Shown here in pieces: positions 51,299-60,347 of a DNA stretch of 64,000 bases. Made by a program: the position numbers and the translations under genes. Below the pieces are notes generated by a model. It worked only from the letters and a program-made list of their open reading frames with translations. It ran no database searches and was not told the DNA's origin. Source of the stretch: Chryseobacterium sp. ZHDP1 (lineage in GTDB: Bacteria > Bacteroidota > Bacteroidia > Flavobacteriales > Weeksellaceae); NCBI RefSeq assembly GCF_018603435.1, contig NZ_CP075682.1, positions 3,658,001-3,722,000 of the forward strand, given 5' to 3'. Within the stretch, counting starts at the first letter, position 1, and every line of letters begins with the position of its first letter.

Positions 51299-52291
51299 TT
51301 AGTTAATTCTTAATCCTGATCTTGCTCCGGAAGAAGCTACCACAGACTGCATTCTTGTTTTCTGTCCTGCAGAGAACATAAACATGGCTGCATCATCCAC
51401 ATAATCCATGTAATTCATAAACATTACAGATCTCTGTACGCCGCTGCAGGTATTGTAAAGAGGATAGCTTGGTTTTCCAGCATTAGAAGTAGTTTGAGTC
51501 GGAGTATCCGCCACAAGATCGTTTCCACAGTTAGCATCTCCCCAGATGTGTCTCAGGTTCAGATAATGTCCTACTTCGTGTGTAGCTGTTCTTCCCAGAT
51601 TGAAAGGAGAAGAAGCACCGGTCTTACCAAAATATGGAGACGCAATTACCACTCCGTCGTTCCATAATCCGGAAGATTCAGGGAAAGTTGCATAGCCAAG
51701 AATCTGTCCCATATTTCCTACCGTCCAGATGTTTAAATAATTAGAAGGGCTTGTTGCATCAATCCCTCCGGTAGATGCTTTCTTCATCGCATCATTGGTA
51801 CTCCAGCTTGTTTTGGTAGTAGATTTTCTCACCACATTCGCCAGTCTGAATCTTACTTTTACATCACCCGCTTTTACCCCCTGAAATTCGGAAGGAATTT
51901 TTGAAACATCACTGTTAGTTCCTGCATAATCCGCATTAAGAACTGCAATTTGTTCTGCAATACGGGCGTCAGAAACATTTTCAGCAGTTGTTCTGTATAA
52001 GACATTTACCACTACCGGAATTTCAACGGTACCATCGGATAATACTTTTCCCAGTTTCATATCGTTTTCAAATCTTTCGGTTCTGGCTTCTATTTCAGAA
52101 TATTTCTGTCTCAGTTCCGAACTGTTTTTCAACGCTGCTTGTCGGATTTCTTCAGAAGCACAGCCTCTTTGAAGTGCGGTTCCGGAAATAGCAGGTGTGT
52201 TTTCAGATCCTTCGGTTTGGTTAGAAACATTGTCGCTGTTACAGGCAGAAAGGAAACTCAGCATAAGAGCTCCGAATAATAGTTTTTTCAT
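51299..52291 (-). CDS. M43-type (cytophagalysin) zinc metalloprotease lipoprotein, paralog
   Basis: A 330-residue paralog of the 49896-50888 protein with the same architecture: lipoprotein signal MKKLLFGALMLSFLSAC, pro-region, PVVVNVLYRTTAENVSDARI, zinc motif THEVGHYLNLRHIWGD and Met-turn FMNYMDYVDD. Overall sequence differs at many positions, but the last 40 or so residues and the DNA encoding them are nearly identical to the paralog, unlike the rest of the gene. That points to recent gene conversion or strong conservation at the 3' end. Separated from the neighbour by its own terminator. The two probably share a role in extracytoplasmic proteolysis. Confidence 0.9.
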   Translation of the reverse strand: MKKLLFGALMLSFLSACNSDNVSNQTEGSENTPAISGTALQRGCASEEIRQAALKNSSELRQKYSEIEARTERFENDMKLGKVLSDGTVEIPVVVNVLYRTTAENVSDARIAEQIAVLNADYAGTNSDVSKIPSEFQGVKAGDVKVRFRLANVVRKSTTKTSWSTNDAMKKASTGGIDATSPSNYLNIWTVGNMGQILGYATFPESSGLWNDGVVIASPYFGKTGASSPFNLGRTATHEVGHYLNLRHIWGDANCGNDLVADTPTQTTSNAGKPSYPLYNTCSGVQRSVMFMNYMDYVDDAAMFMFSAGQKTRMQSVVASSGARSGLRIN

Positions 52292-52548
52292 AAAAAATAT
52301 AATATTTTGTTCGGCAATGAAATTATATTATTTGAAGTATATATGCAAGTATTTCACCCTTTAGTTGAGTTATTTTATTATTCAATAAATAGTATTTTTT
52401 AAAATATGCTGTATTATTTGTATTTAAATGATGTTTTTATTGATTTTTTAGCAAGTGAAAAAAGTTATTTACAGCACAAAAAATCCTTTCCACTGGAGAA
52501 AGGATTCAGATTTAAGTTAAAAAATATGAGTGAATGTTTATTCTGAAT

Positions 52549-53190
52549 TTAAGATTCTGCGAAGCCGTTTTTAATAGCAAAAACAGCAAGGCCAACTCTG
52601 GTTTTAAGATCTAATTTATCGCAAAGCTGATCTCTGTAGCTTTCTACCGTTCTCGGGCTGCAGCACATTTTATCCGCAATTTCTTTATAGCTGAGTTCTG
52701 TAACGGTGTATTTTAAAAACTCTTTTTCGCGGTCGGAAATTTTCACGTTATTGGCAGCATCTTCATTATTCATATTGGAAAAAATGATCTTGGAAGCCCA
52801 TTCCGGATAAAAAAAACCGTCGTTATTGAGTTTGGTTAAGGCATTTTCAAGATCTTTAGGATGTGTGTTTTTTAATAAATATCCTTTTGCTCCGTTTTTG
52901 ATCATTTTAATGACACTTTTATCGTCACCCTGCATGCTTAGAGCCATTACTTTAATGTTCGGATGATGTTCCTTGAGCCAGAGTACCGTTTCGAAACCAT
53001 CCATAATCGGCATACTAATGTCCAGAAGAATGATATCCGGAATTTTGCTGTTGTTTTCGAATTTCTGGATGAGGTCTTTTCCGTTTTCGGCAACGTAGAT
53101 TACTTCAAACTCCGGAAAATTATCAATAATTCCTTCTAAAGCTTTTGCGATAAGTACATGATCGTCTACAATCACTATCGTTTTTTTCAT
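52549..53190 (-). CDS. NarL/FixJ-family response regulator
   Basis: A 213-residue regulator. Receiver domain (1-120): MKKTIVIVDDHVLIAKALEGI, IILLDISMPIMDGFETV with the phospho-acceptor Asp near 57, MALSMQGDDKSV and GAKGYLLKNTHPKDL. The C-terminal LuxR-type HTH has SDREKEFLKYTVTELSYKEIADKMCCSPRTVESYRDQLCDKLDLKTRVGLAVFAI. It overlaps the upstream histidine kinase by 4 bp (ATGA), so the kinase-regulator pair is translationally coupled. Typical of HPK7-type systems of Bacteroidota. Confidence 0.93.
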   Translation of the reverse strand: MKKTIVIVDDHVLIAKALEGIIDNFPEFEVIYVAENGKDLIQKFENNSKIPDIILLDISMPIMDGFETVLWLKEHHPNIKVMALSMQGDDKSVIKMIKNGAKGYLLKNTHPKDLENALTKLNNDGFFYPEWASKIIFSNMNNEDAANNVKISDREKEFLKYTVTELSYKEIADKMCCSPRTVESYRDQLCDKLDLKTRVGLAVFAIKNGFAES

Positions 53191-53972
53191 GGCTGTCTTT
53201 TTAAAATAATGTTGAGCGTAGTTCCCAAATTTTTCTGACTTTCAAGGCAAAAATCTGCCCCGATAATTTCGGCTCTGTTTTTCATGTTGGTAAGCCCGAT
53301 TCCGTTGGATTTGATGCTGGACTGATCGAAACCGATGCCGTCATCTTTAATATTCAGTTCCCAAAGTAACTCCTGAGAAGTGTTCAGATTAATGAAAATA
53401 TTTTTACAGCCCGAATGTTTGATGCTGTTCTGAATAAATTCCTGAGTAATTCTCAGCAATACATTTTTATGCACAAAGCTGAGATCCAGCTGATTAAAAT
53501 TATGCTGAAAATCGACATGGCATTTTTTAAACGCATTGGTGTTGTCTACTTCTTCCTGAATTAAAGTTACGATTTCCTTTTGATTAATATTGTCGTCAGT
53601 TAATGTTTTTGAAAGGCTCCTGAGATCATGAAGCGACTGATTAATAATCTGCGAAACCTGCTCGATTCTTTCGCTTACTTCCGGAACTTTATTTTCATAC
53701 AAAAGCTGTTGCGTATAAAGGCTCACTAATGTTAATTTCTGACCGATATTATCATGAAGTTCACGCCCGATCTGCTGCATCGTTGCCTGCTGAATTTCTA
53801 GCTGTGTCGCTAACAATTCTTTCTGGTGAATTTCGTTTTTTATTTCAATCTCATTCAGATATTCTTTTTTGCGCTGTTTGTATTTGCGGATATAAACCAT
53901 TACCGCAGCCACAAACAATACAAAAAAGATATTGAATAGAATTAACGTTACTAAGAGTTCTGTTTTCCCCAT
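53187..53972 (-). CDS. HisKA_3-type sensor histidine kinase
   Basis: A 261-residue kinase with one N-terminal membrane helix (about 6-28, LVTLILFNIFFVLFVAAVMVY), a short coiled coil, then the HisKA_3 dimerisation domain (QQIGRELHDNIGQKLTLVSLYTQQLLYEN, His at H-D-N-I-G) and the HATPase core (RITQEFIQNSIKHSGCKNIFINLN, NIKDDGIGFDQSSIKSNGIGLTNMKNRAEIIGADF). No large sensor domain is seen, so the signal may come from a partner such as the membrane protein encoded just upstream with a 22-bp overlap. Paired with the NarL regulator. Senses an unknown cue. Confidence 0.92.
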   Translation of the reverse strand: MGKTELLVTLILFNIFFVLFVAAVMVYIRKYKQRKKEYLNEIEIKNEIHQKELLATQLEIQQATMQQIGRELHDNIGQKLTLVSLYTQQLLYENKVPEVSERIEQVSQIINQSLHDLRSLSKTLTDDNINQKEIVTLIQEEVDNTNAFKKCHVDFQHNFNQLDLSFVHKNVLLRITQEFIQNSIKHSGCKNIFINLNTSQELLWELNIKDDGIGFDQSSIKSNGIGLTNMKNRAEIIGADFCLESQKNLGTTLNIILKRQP

Positions 53973-54595
53973 ATGAATGAAATTGAAAATAAAAGATACA
54001 TGACGATTCCTGAAAGTAAAAAGTAGGAAAAATAAATATGGTATATCTCTCTATAAACTATGATATAAGCAAAAAACGTCCAAAAAGGTAAAGTTCCAAT
54101 ATAAAATAATGTAACCCCCAGATTAATATAGAACATTGGATTTCTACTGAAATTGAGAATATTCGAAGAATTAATCTGTTTGTAATATTCCATTATTACT
54201 AAGCCCATAAGAATCAGGCAGCCAAATGTATAGCTGAATGACATAATTATTTTCTTGGTAGAAAAAATGTCTCCAAATATCAGAGAAATTAAATACAAAG
54301 CAGAAATTACATAAAATAATTTAGGCTTGCCAAAAGATTTTGCTGCATAAATCCAGTAAAAAAATATAAATTCTACAGGGATTACAAAATAATTATAAAA
54401 ATTTGGTTTGCTGTAATCAATGAAATTTTCGCCCCATTTTCCGATGGCTTCACATAGAAACATTAAAATTAAATAATACGAAAAGTATTTCCAGTATTGG
54501 TTTTTTATTCGGGAATAATATAATATTGAAATCAAAGCAGCAATACCTTCTACCCATATCATTGAATCTTGTAAGATTGTTTCCAGTTCAGTCAT
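53951..54595 (-). CDS. Polytopic membrane protein, overlaps the histidine kinase gene
   Basis: A 214-residue integral membrane protein of about six to seven hydrophobic helices (IWVEGIAALISILYY, YFSYYLILMFLCEAIG, FVIPVEFIFFYWIY, VISALYLISLIF, TFGCLILMGLVIM, MFYINLGVTLFYIGTLPFWTFFAY, YFSYFLLSGIVMYLLFSISFIW). Not in a family I can name with certainty. It overlaps the kinase by 22 bp, an unusually long overlap, so the two are translated together. A role as the sensory partner of the short kinase is the likely reading. The N-terminus is acidic (MTELETILQDSM). Confidence 0.65.
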   Translation of the reverse strand: MTELETILQDSMIWVEGIAALISILYYSRIKNQYWKYFSYYLILMFLCEAIGKWGENFIDYSKPNFYNYFVIPVEFIFFYWIYAAKSFGKPKLFYVISALYLISLIFGDIFSTKKIIMSFSYTFGCLILMGLVIMEYYKQINSSNILNFSRNPMFYINLGVTLFYIGTLPFWTFFAYIIVYREIYHIYFSYFLLSGIVMYLLFSISFIWGKQNS

Positions 54596-54629
54596 CGTGT
54601 TTAAATTATTGTCAATAACTTTTTATTTA

Positions 54630-55184
54630 TTAAAATGTTTCAACTTTAAGAGCATTTGGAGGATTCAGCAAACCATGATTCTGGCAAATAATATCTCCCT
54701 GCAAACTGGAATTTCTTGCTGAAGCCATCGCTAAAAACTCTCCGCTTCCGCTTGTGCTTAAAGGATTGAAATCATAGCAGAGTTTTTCTCCGTTTTCGTC
54801 TTCCTGTTTCATCGTAGGAACCAAAACTAAAGTATGTCTCTGCGCATATTCTGTTCCGATCGGAGTTCCCGACATAATATTCCAGTCCTGCTCTTTAGGA
54901 TAAGCCGCATAATAAAATCGTATTCCCAAATCCTGATCTGTAACTCGGGAATCGTTTTTCAATGCTTCATTTTCAATGTCTGAAATAAATTTTTTCAGCG
55001 TTGCCAGATCAAAATGAATGGAGTGGGCATCATCAAATCCTAAATTTTGGTTTACACACGCTAACTGATTTTTTCTGTAGTTCTCTACAAGAGTTCTGAT
55101 TAAATCGCAGTGAAGCGTGTTGGGATTAGAAATTGATTCGGCTGATTCAAATTCTAAGTTGTCTAAATTTGGTTTTGTTTCCAT
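54630..55184 (-). CDS. Unknown soluble protein upstream of the two-component operon
   Basis: A 184-residue protein with no signal peptide or known domain. It has an acidic N-terminus (METKPNLDNLEFESAESI), helical parts (LHCDLIRTLVENYRKNQLA, IHFDLATLKKFISDIENEAL) and a C-terminal beta part with RHTLVLVPTMKQEDENGEKLCYDF. It lies 34 bp upstream of the membrane protein and may be the first gene of the same transcript. Predicted to be cytoplasmic. No function can be assigned. Confidence 0.6.
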   Translation of the reverse strand: METKPNLDNLEFESAESISNPNTLHCDLIRTLVENYRKNQLACVNQNLGFDDAHSIHFDLATLKKFISDIENEALKNDSRVTDQDLGIRFYYAAYPKEQDWNIMSGTPIGTEYAQRHTLVLVPTMKQEDENGEKLCYDFNPLSTSGSGEFLAMASARNSSLQGDIICQNHGLLNPPNALKVETF

Positions 55185-55328
55185 AAAGCTAGTTTTAAAA
55201 AAGGTGAAAGGTTAGTTGGTTATTGCAAATCTCGTAAAATTTCAGGGGAATACGACACGGTTTTTTCCTGATTATTTATGGGGTTTTTACGGATTGTAAA
55301 TTTTAATTAAAATTATAAAGATTTTGGA

Positions 55329-55336
55329 TAGATTTG
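55329..55336 (+). promoter_or_regulatory. -7 box for the FKBP gene
   Basis: TAGATTTG fits TAnnTTTG, 45 bp before the ATG at 55381. No TTG is seen at the expected -33 distance. Confidence 0.35.
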
Positions 55337-55379
55337 CAGCGATTATTAAATTCATTAATCATAAACAATAAATTATCAA

Positions 55380-56081
55380 ATGAAAAGACAGACTATCGCA
55401 TTACTTTGCATAGCAATATTTAGTGTTTCATGCGCTAAGAAAGACGAAACTGCAGCGGATGGCAAATACACGGATGATCAAAAAGCTTCCTACTATATAG
55501 GTCTGAGTATTGCTAAAAACATGAAACAGGAAGGCTTCAAAGTAGATGCAGATCTTTTGGCTCAGGCTATTAAAGAAGAAATGGATGGAGGAAAAAAGCT
55601 GATGCCGGCTGAAGAAATGGATTCTTTTATGCAGGAGTTTATGCAGAAACAGCATGAAAAAAAGCAGGCTGCAGCGGGCGTACAGGCAGATGAAAATAAG
55701 AAAAAAGGTCTGGAGTTTCTTGCTAAAAATAAAAGCAATCCTAAAGTGAAGACCACGGCTTCCGGTTTACAGTATGAAGTTCTGCAGGAAGGTGACGGTA
55801 AAACAAAACCAAAAGCGTCCGATATTGTACAGGTAAAGTACACAGGAAAGCTTCTGGATGGAACTGTTTTCGACTCTACCGACAAAAACGGAGGCGCACC
55901 AATGGATATTAATCTGGGCGGTGTAATCAAAGGATGGACAGAAGGTATTCAGTTGATGAGCAAAGGATCGAAATACAGATTTTACATTCCTTCAGAGCTG
56001 GCTTACGGAGATAATGGAGCCGGGCCAATTCCTGCGGGAGCGACTATTATTTTTGATGTAGAATTGGTGGATATAAAATAG
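55380..56081 (+). CDS. FKBP-type peptidyl-prolyl isomerase lipoprotein
   Basis: A 233-residue lipoprotein: MKRQTIALLCIAIFSVSC, lipid Cys at 18, then AKKDETAADGKY. The FKBP_N dimer domain (25-120, KASYYIGLSIAKNMKQEGFKVDADLLAQAIKEEM) is followed by the FKBP catalytic domain (138-233): ASDIVQVKYTGKLLDGTVFDST, GVIKGWTEGIQLMSKGSKYRFYIPSELAYGD, PAGATIIFDVELVDI. Similar to Mip/FkpA. Proline isomerisation of exported proteins in the periplasm, anchored to the membrane. It is monocistronic and ends in a shared terminator with clpB. Confidence 0.92.
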   Translation: MKRQTIALLCIAIFSVSCAKKDETAADGKYTDDQKASYYIGLSIAKNMKQEGFKVDADLLAQAIKEEMDGGKKLMPAEEMDSFMQEFMQKQHEKKQAAAGVQADENKKKGLEFLAKNKSNPKVKTTASGLQYEVLQEGDGKTKPKASDIVQVKYTGKLLDGTVFDSTDKNGGAPMDINLGGVIKGWTEGIQLMSKGSKYRFYIPSELAYGDNGAGPIPAGATIIFDVELVDIK

Positions 56082-56138
56082 AAATATTTTTGAATATAAA
56101 ATTCATAAAGTATTTCACATCTGATATATTACAAATAA

Positions 56139-56175
56139 AATTTCCGCAGATTTTTTGGTCTGCGGAAATTCTTCA
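56139..56175. terminator. Bidirectional terminator between fkpA-like and clpB
   Basis: AATTTCCGCAGA (56139-56150) and TCTGCGGAAATT (56159-56170) form a 12-bp perfect stem, loop TTTTTTGG. Confidence 0.85.
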
Positions 56176-56201
56176 AAAATAATATATATGAAAAAAACTA
56201 C

Positions 56202-58808
56202 TTATAAATCGGTCGGTCTGAAAACCAAACCTGTCTCTTCGAAATAATCCAATGTTATTCTGTCGCCATCGTTCACTTTTCCGGCAAGAATTTCTTTCGA
56301 TAACCGGTTAAGAACCTCCTGCTGAATCACTCTTTTCAGAGGTCTTGCTCCGAACGCAGGATCATATCCTTTATTCATCAGATAATCTACAGCATCCTGA
56401 GTTGCCGTCATAATGATATTTCGTTTCGAAAGCATTTCATTAAATCCTCTCAACTGATAGGTAACGATTTTTCCGATTTCCTTTTTTCTCAAAGGCTGGA
56501 ACAATACAACCTCATCAATTCTGTTTAAGAATTCCGGACGTAACGTCTGTTTCAATAAATCAAAGACCTCATCTTTTGCTTCTTCCAGAGTTTCCGGACT
56601 AATGTTATCATCCTTGTCACGCAGAGCGGAGTCGAAGCGCTCCTGAATTAAATGTGAACCTAAATTCGAAGTCATGATGATAATCGAATTTTTGAAATTC
56701 ACTACTCTTCCTTTGTTATCGGTCAATCTTCCGTCATCCAAAACCTGTAACAAAGTGTTGAAAACATCAGGATGTGCTTTTTCAATTTCATCTAAAAGAA
56801 CCACAGAATATGGTCTTCTTCTCACGGCTTCCGTTAATTGTCCGCCTTCATCATAACCCACATATCCCGGAGGCGCACCCACCAATCTCGAAACACTGTG
56901 ACGCTCCTGATATTCACTCATGTCAATTCTCGTCATATTGTTTTCATCATCAAATAAAAACTCCGCCAAGGCTTTTGCCAGCTCAGTTTTTCCGACTCCC
57001 GTTGTTCCTAAGAATAAGAATGACCCGATTGGTTTTTTATCATCACTCAATCCTGCTCTGTTTCTTCGGATCGCATCTGCAACAGCGGTAATGGCTTCGT
57101 CCTGTCCAACCACTCTGTGATGAAGTTCGGTTTCCAGATTCAATAACTTTTCTCTTTCAGACTGAAGCAGCTTCGTTACAGGAATTCCGGTCCATTTGGC
57201 AATCACTTCAGAGATATTTTCAGAAGTTACTTCTTCTTTAATTAACTCATTCTGATGATTTTGCATTTCGATTTCAAGCTTTTTCAGCTCTTCCTCTTTT
57301 TCACGCAGCTTTCCGTATTGGATTTCCGCTACTTTTGCGTAATCTCCTGCTCTTGAAGCTCTTTCTGCCTCTAATTTCAGAGATTCTATATCTTTTTTGA
57401 TCTGCGTTAAATCTTCAGATTTTTGCTTTTCCTTCAGCCATTTGGCGTTAATTTCATTTCTCTGTTCAGAAATCTTCGCAATATCTTCTTTTAAATGATC
57501 GATTTTCGTCTGGTTGCCTTCTCTTGAAATTGCAGCCAGTTCAATTTCCATCTGCATTAATTTTCTGTCTAAAACGTCCAGCTCTTCCGGTTTGGAGTTG
57601 ATTTCCATTCTCAATTTCGCAGAAGCTTCATCAATTAAATCAATCGCTTTATCCGGTAAAAATCGGTCTGAAATATATCTCTGTGACATTTCCACCGCCG
57701 CAATGATCGCCTCATCTTTGATTCTTACTTTGTGGTGCGCTTCATATTTATCTTTAATTCCACGAAGAATAGAAATTGCCGATTCTGTATCCGGTTCTTC
57801 CACCATTACCTTCTGGAAGCGTCTCTCAAGAGCTTTATCTTTTTCAAAATATTTCTGATATTCATTTAAAGTGGTTGCGCCGATGGCTCTTAATTCTCCT
57901 CTTGCTAAAGCGGGTTTCAGAATATTTGCGGCATCCATCGCGCCTTCACCGCCTCCGGCTCCCACCAAAGTGTGGATTTCGTCGATGAAAAGAATAATCT
58001 GTCCTTCCGATTTAATCACTTCATTCACCACGGATTTCAGACGCTCTTCAAACTCACCTTTGTATTTTGCACCGGCAATCAAAGCGCCCATATCCAGAGA
58101 ATATAATGTTTTATCCATCAGATTTTCAGGAACGTCACCGCTGATAATTCTGTGGGCGATTCCTTCCGCGATCGCCGTTTTACCAACACCGGGTTCACCA
58201 ATCAGGATCGGGTTGTTTTTAGTTCTTCTGGAAAGAATCTGCAACACTCTTCGGATTTCTTCATCACGCCCGATGACAGGATCCAGTTTTCCTTCCGCCG
58301 CTAATTCGTTGAAGTTTTTAGCGTATTTATTTAAAGACTGATACGTTTCTTCCGAACTTGCAGAAGTCGCTTTTGATCCTTTTCTTAATTCTTTAATTCC
58401 GCCTTCCAAAAGACTCTTGGTAACACCCATATCTTTCAGAATCTTCGAAACTTCTGAATTGGTTTCCAATAATGAAAGCCATAAATGTTCAATCGTTACA
58501 TATTCGTCGCCCATTTTTTTAGCGATGTTAGGCGCATCAAGCAAAACTTTATTTGCTGATTGTGAAAGGTAAATGTTGCCTCCCTGTACTTTAGGGAGCT
58601 TCTCTAAATTTTCGCGGTTTCGTTCTCTTACCAAAGCTGCATCTGCTTCAGATTTTTTTAATAAGAAAGGCGATATATTTTCATCTACCTGAAAAATTCC
58701 TTCCAGTAAATGTTGAGGTTCGATCTGTTGGTTGCCAAATTCCATTGCCACCTGTTGTGCAGCCTGAATCGCTTCCTGAGATTTTACGGTATATTGATTT
58801 AAGTTCAT
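56202..58808 (-). CDS. clpB: ClpB disaggregase chaperone
   Basis: An 868-residue AAA+ chaperone that dissolves protein aggregates with DnaK. It has the N-terminal Clp repeat (LNQYTVKSQEAIQAAQQVAMEF), NBD1 with Walker A GEPGVGKT and Walker B LFIDEIHTLVG, a coiled-coil middle domain (about 400-530; LKLEAERASRAGDYAKVAEI), and NBD2 with Walker A GTTGVGKT and VVLLDEIEKAHPDVFN, ending with sensor-2 and PAFGARPLKRVIQ. All ATPase motifs are intact, so a working enzyme. Cytoplasmic. Heat-shock promoters are not obvious upstream; Bacteroidota do not use sigma32-type signals in a way visible here. Confidence 0.97.
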   Translation of the reverse strand: MNLNQYTVKSQEAIQAAQQVAMEFGNQQIEPQHLLEGIFQVDENISPFLLKKSEADAALVRERNRENLEKLPKVQGGNIYLSQSANKVLLDAPNIAKKMGDEYVTIEHLWLSLLETNSEVSKILKDMGVTKSLLEGGIKELRKGSKATSASSEETYQSLNKYAKNFNELAAEGKLDPVIGRDEEIRRVLQILSRRTKNNPILIGEPGVGKTAIAEGIAHRIISGDVPENLMDKTLYSLDMGALIAGAKYKGEFEERLKSVVNEVIKSEGQIILFIDEIHTLVGAGGGEGAMDAANILKPALARGELRAIGATTLNEYQKYFEKDKALERRFQKVMVEEPDTESAISILRGIKDKYEAHHKVRIKDEAIIAAVEMSQRYISDRFLPDKAIDLIDEASAKLRMEINSKPEELDVLDRKLMQMEIELAAISREGNQTKIDHLKEDIAKISEQRNEINAKWLKEKQKSEDLTQIKKDIESLKLEAERASRAGDYAKVAEIQYGKLREKEEELKKLEIEMQNHQNELIKEEVTSENISEVIAKWTGIPVTKLLQSEREKLLNLETELHHRVVGQDEAITAVADAIRRNRAGLSDDKKPIGSFLFLGTTGVGKTELAKALAEFLFDDENNMTRIDMSEYQERHSVSRLVGAPPGYVGYDEGGQLTEAVRRRPYSVVLLDEIEKAHPDVFNTLLQVLDDGRLTDNKGRVVNFKNSIIIMTSNLGSHLIQERFDSALRDKDDNISPETLEEAKDEVFDLLKQTLRPEFLNRIDEVVLFQPLRKKEIGKIVTYQLRGFNEMLSKRNIIMTATQDAVDYLMNKGYDPAFGARPLKRVIQQEVLNRLSKEILAGKVNDGDRITLDYFEETGLVFRPTDL

Positions 58809-59147
58809 ATTTTGTATATTTTTGATTCTTTAATTTTTAGTTTCCAATTTTAGATTTTAGACATCAGATTTCAGACCATAAGCGTCAAATACATGTTAAT
58901 TTTTCAATCAGATTTTCTAATTTCTGATGCCCTTAATCTTTATTTAATCATTTAATTCGGGTACATTATCGCAAAAAGTATTCTATTGTTGAATTTTTAA
59001 AAATATTGGACAAAATTTCCGAAATCTTTATTTTTAATCTGCTTTGGAAAGACAAAATTTCCGATTCGAAGAATTTAAGTGAAAATTATCGGAAGAACCG
59101 TCAGATTGGGTTGAATCTCAAAATACGTCTAACCTTATTTTTTGATT

Positions 59148-59275
59148 GAACCATTAAGATTTTAATTAAGAAGTTTAGAATATTTAAGAGCTGCTTCGCT
59201 TTCCAAAATAATGCTTATTAAAAATCTATTGATTTTTTCTTAATTGAACTTAACATCTTAAATCTTCTTAATGGT
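59148..59275. repeat. Dispersed repeat, family C, in the clpB-TetR gap
   Basis: Left end GAACCATTAAGATTTTAATTAAG, right end CTTAAATCTTCTTAATGGTT, inverted with respect to each other. Copies at 45320-45440 and 63923-64000. The 58809-59404 gap (596 bp) otherwise holds only AT-rich sequence and the TetR promoter; I see no gene or other feature. Confidence 0.55.
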
Positions 59276-59385
59276 TTAAATAATTTTTCATTTCATCATT
59301 TTGAAAAAACATTATGCAGTGTTTTACTTTTAATTCTTAGTTTAAAAATCATCTTCTCAAAATCAAATATTAAAATCAAAATAAT

Positions 59386-59393
59386 TACTTTTG
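59386..59393 (+). promoter_or_regulatory. -7 box for the TetR gene
   Basis: TACTTTTG fits TAnnTTTG and lies 11 bp before the ATG, which implies a nearly leaderless transcript or another start. Confidence 0.4.
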
Positions 59394-59404
59394 CGTTTTT
59401 ACAA

Positions 59405-59983
59405 ATGGAGCTTAAAGAAAAACAGAAGAAAATTTTAGATGTTGCCGTGGAACTTTTCAAGGAGAAAGGCTACATGGGAAGTTCTGTTCGTGATTTGGCA
59501 ACTAGACTGAATATCAAAGCGGCTTCTTTATATGCGCACATCCGCTCAAAGGAAGAAATTCTGGAATGGATCTGTTTCGGCATTGCGCAGGAGTTTTTTG
59601 ATGAACTTCAGCAAGTAAAAAATACCAATATTCCACCAAAGGAAAAGCTCAATCTTTTCATTGAAAAACATTTGTCGGTTGTTCTTAAAAACCGTGATGT
59701 CACGCACATTTATTCCAATGAATGGAAGCACCTTGAAGAGAGATTACCTGAATTCATCGAATTAAGAAAAAATTATCAGCAGGAAGTTGAACAGTTGATT
59801 TCTGAAATTTATACCGCTGAAAACTGGGAATTAAGATCACCCGCTTTTACCACGAGATTTATTCTTCATACTTTAAACAATTCCTACTTCTGGTTCAAAA
59901 GAAATATAGAATCCGGTTCGGATATCACCGATGAAATAAGGAACAAAATTCTTTTTGGTTTGCTGGGAAATCAAAAGAAATAA
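59405..59983 (+). CDS. TetR/AcrR-family transcriptional regulator (candidate PaaR)
   Basis: A 192-residue regulator with the TetR HTH at the N-terminus (KQKKILDVAVELFKEKGYMGSSVRDLATRLNIKAASLYAHIRSKEEIL, recognition helix around 33-50) and a helical ligand/dimer domain. It precedes paaK by 417 bp, on the same strand, and a 14-bp dyad CTAACA-AA-TGTTAG lies just before paaK. In Thermus the paa repressor PaaR is a TetR protein with a similar dyad and binds phenylacetyl-CoA. So control of the phenylacetate genes is likely, but it rests on location and the dyad only. Confidence 0.8.
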   Translation: MELKEKQKKILDVAVELFKEKGYMGSSVRDLATRLNIKAASLYAHIRSKEEILEWICFGIAQEFFDELQQVKNTNIPPKEKLNLFIEKHLSVVLKNRDVTHIYSNEWKHLEERLPEFIELRKNYQQEVEQLISEIYTAENWELRSPAFTTRFILHTLNNSYFWFKRNIESGSDITDEIRNKILFGLLGNQKK

Positions 59984-59994
59984 ACCGTTTAACT

Positions 59995-60256
59995 GTCATT
60001 CTGACGAAGGAAGAATCTCAACAATTATTTTAAGATTATTTAAAATTGTTATTGTCATTCCGTAGAAATTTCGACAGCTATAATGAAAACTTCGCTTATA
60101 TTCCACACTTTACTTTGTTCCGTTCTGAATAACAATATTTCATGCAGTAAGCTTTCATTTCTGTGAAGGAGAAATCTATTATTTATTGCTTTAAAAAGAT
60201 TCTTCACTTCACTTCCGAACTGTATTCGTAAACTTTCTGTCTATGTTCTGAATGAC
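59995..60256. repeat. Dispersed repeat, family A, composite copy
   Basis: Begins GTCATTCTGACGAAGGAAGAATC, has internal GTCATTCCGTAG and ends TTCTGAATGAC. Longer than the other copies (262 bp), probably two elements inserted together. GAAGGAGAAATCTAT is also seen at 3549-3565. Fills most of the 59984-60400 gap. Confidence 0.5.
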
Positions 60257-60347
60257 AAAATCATATTAAAATCATGCTTAAACTAAACCTCAATCTTAGC
60301 CTTAATTATTTAGAATCAATAAAAATCTGACGAAAATCATAAAAATT

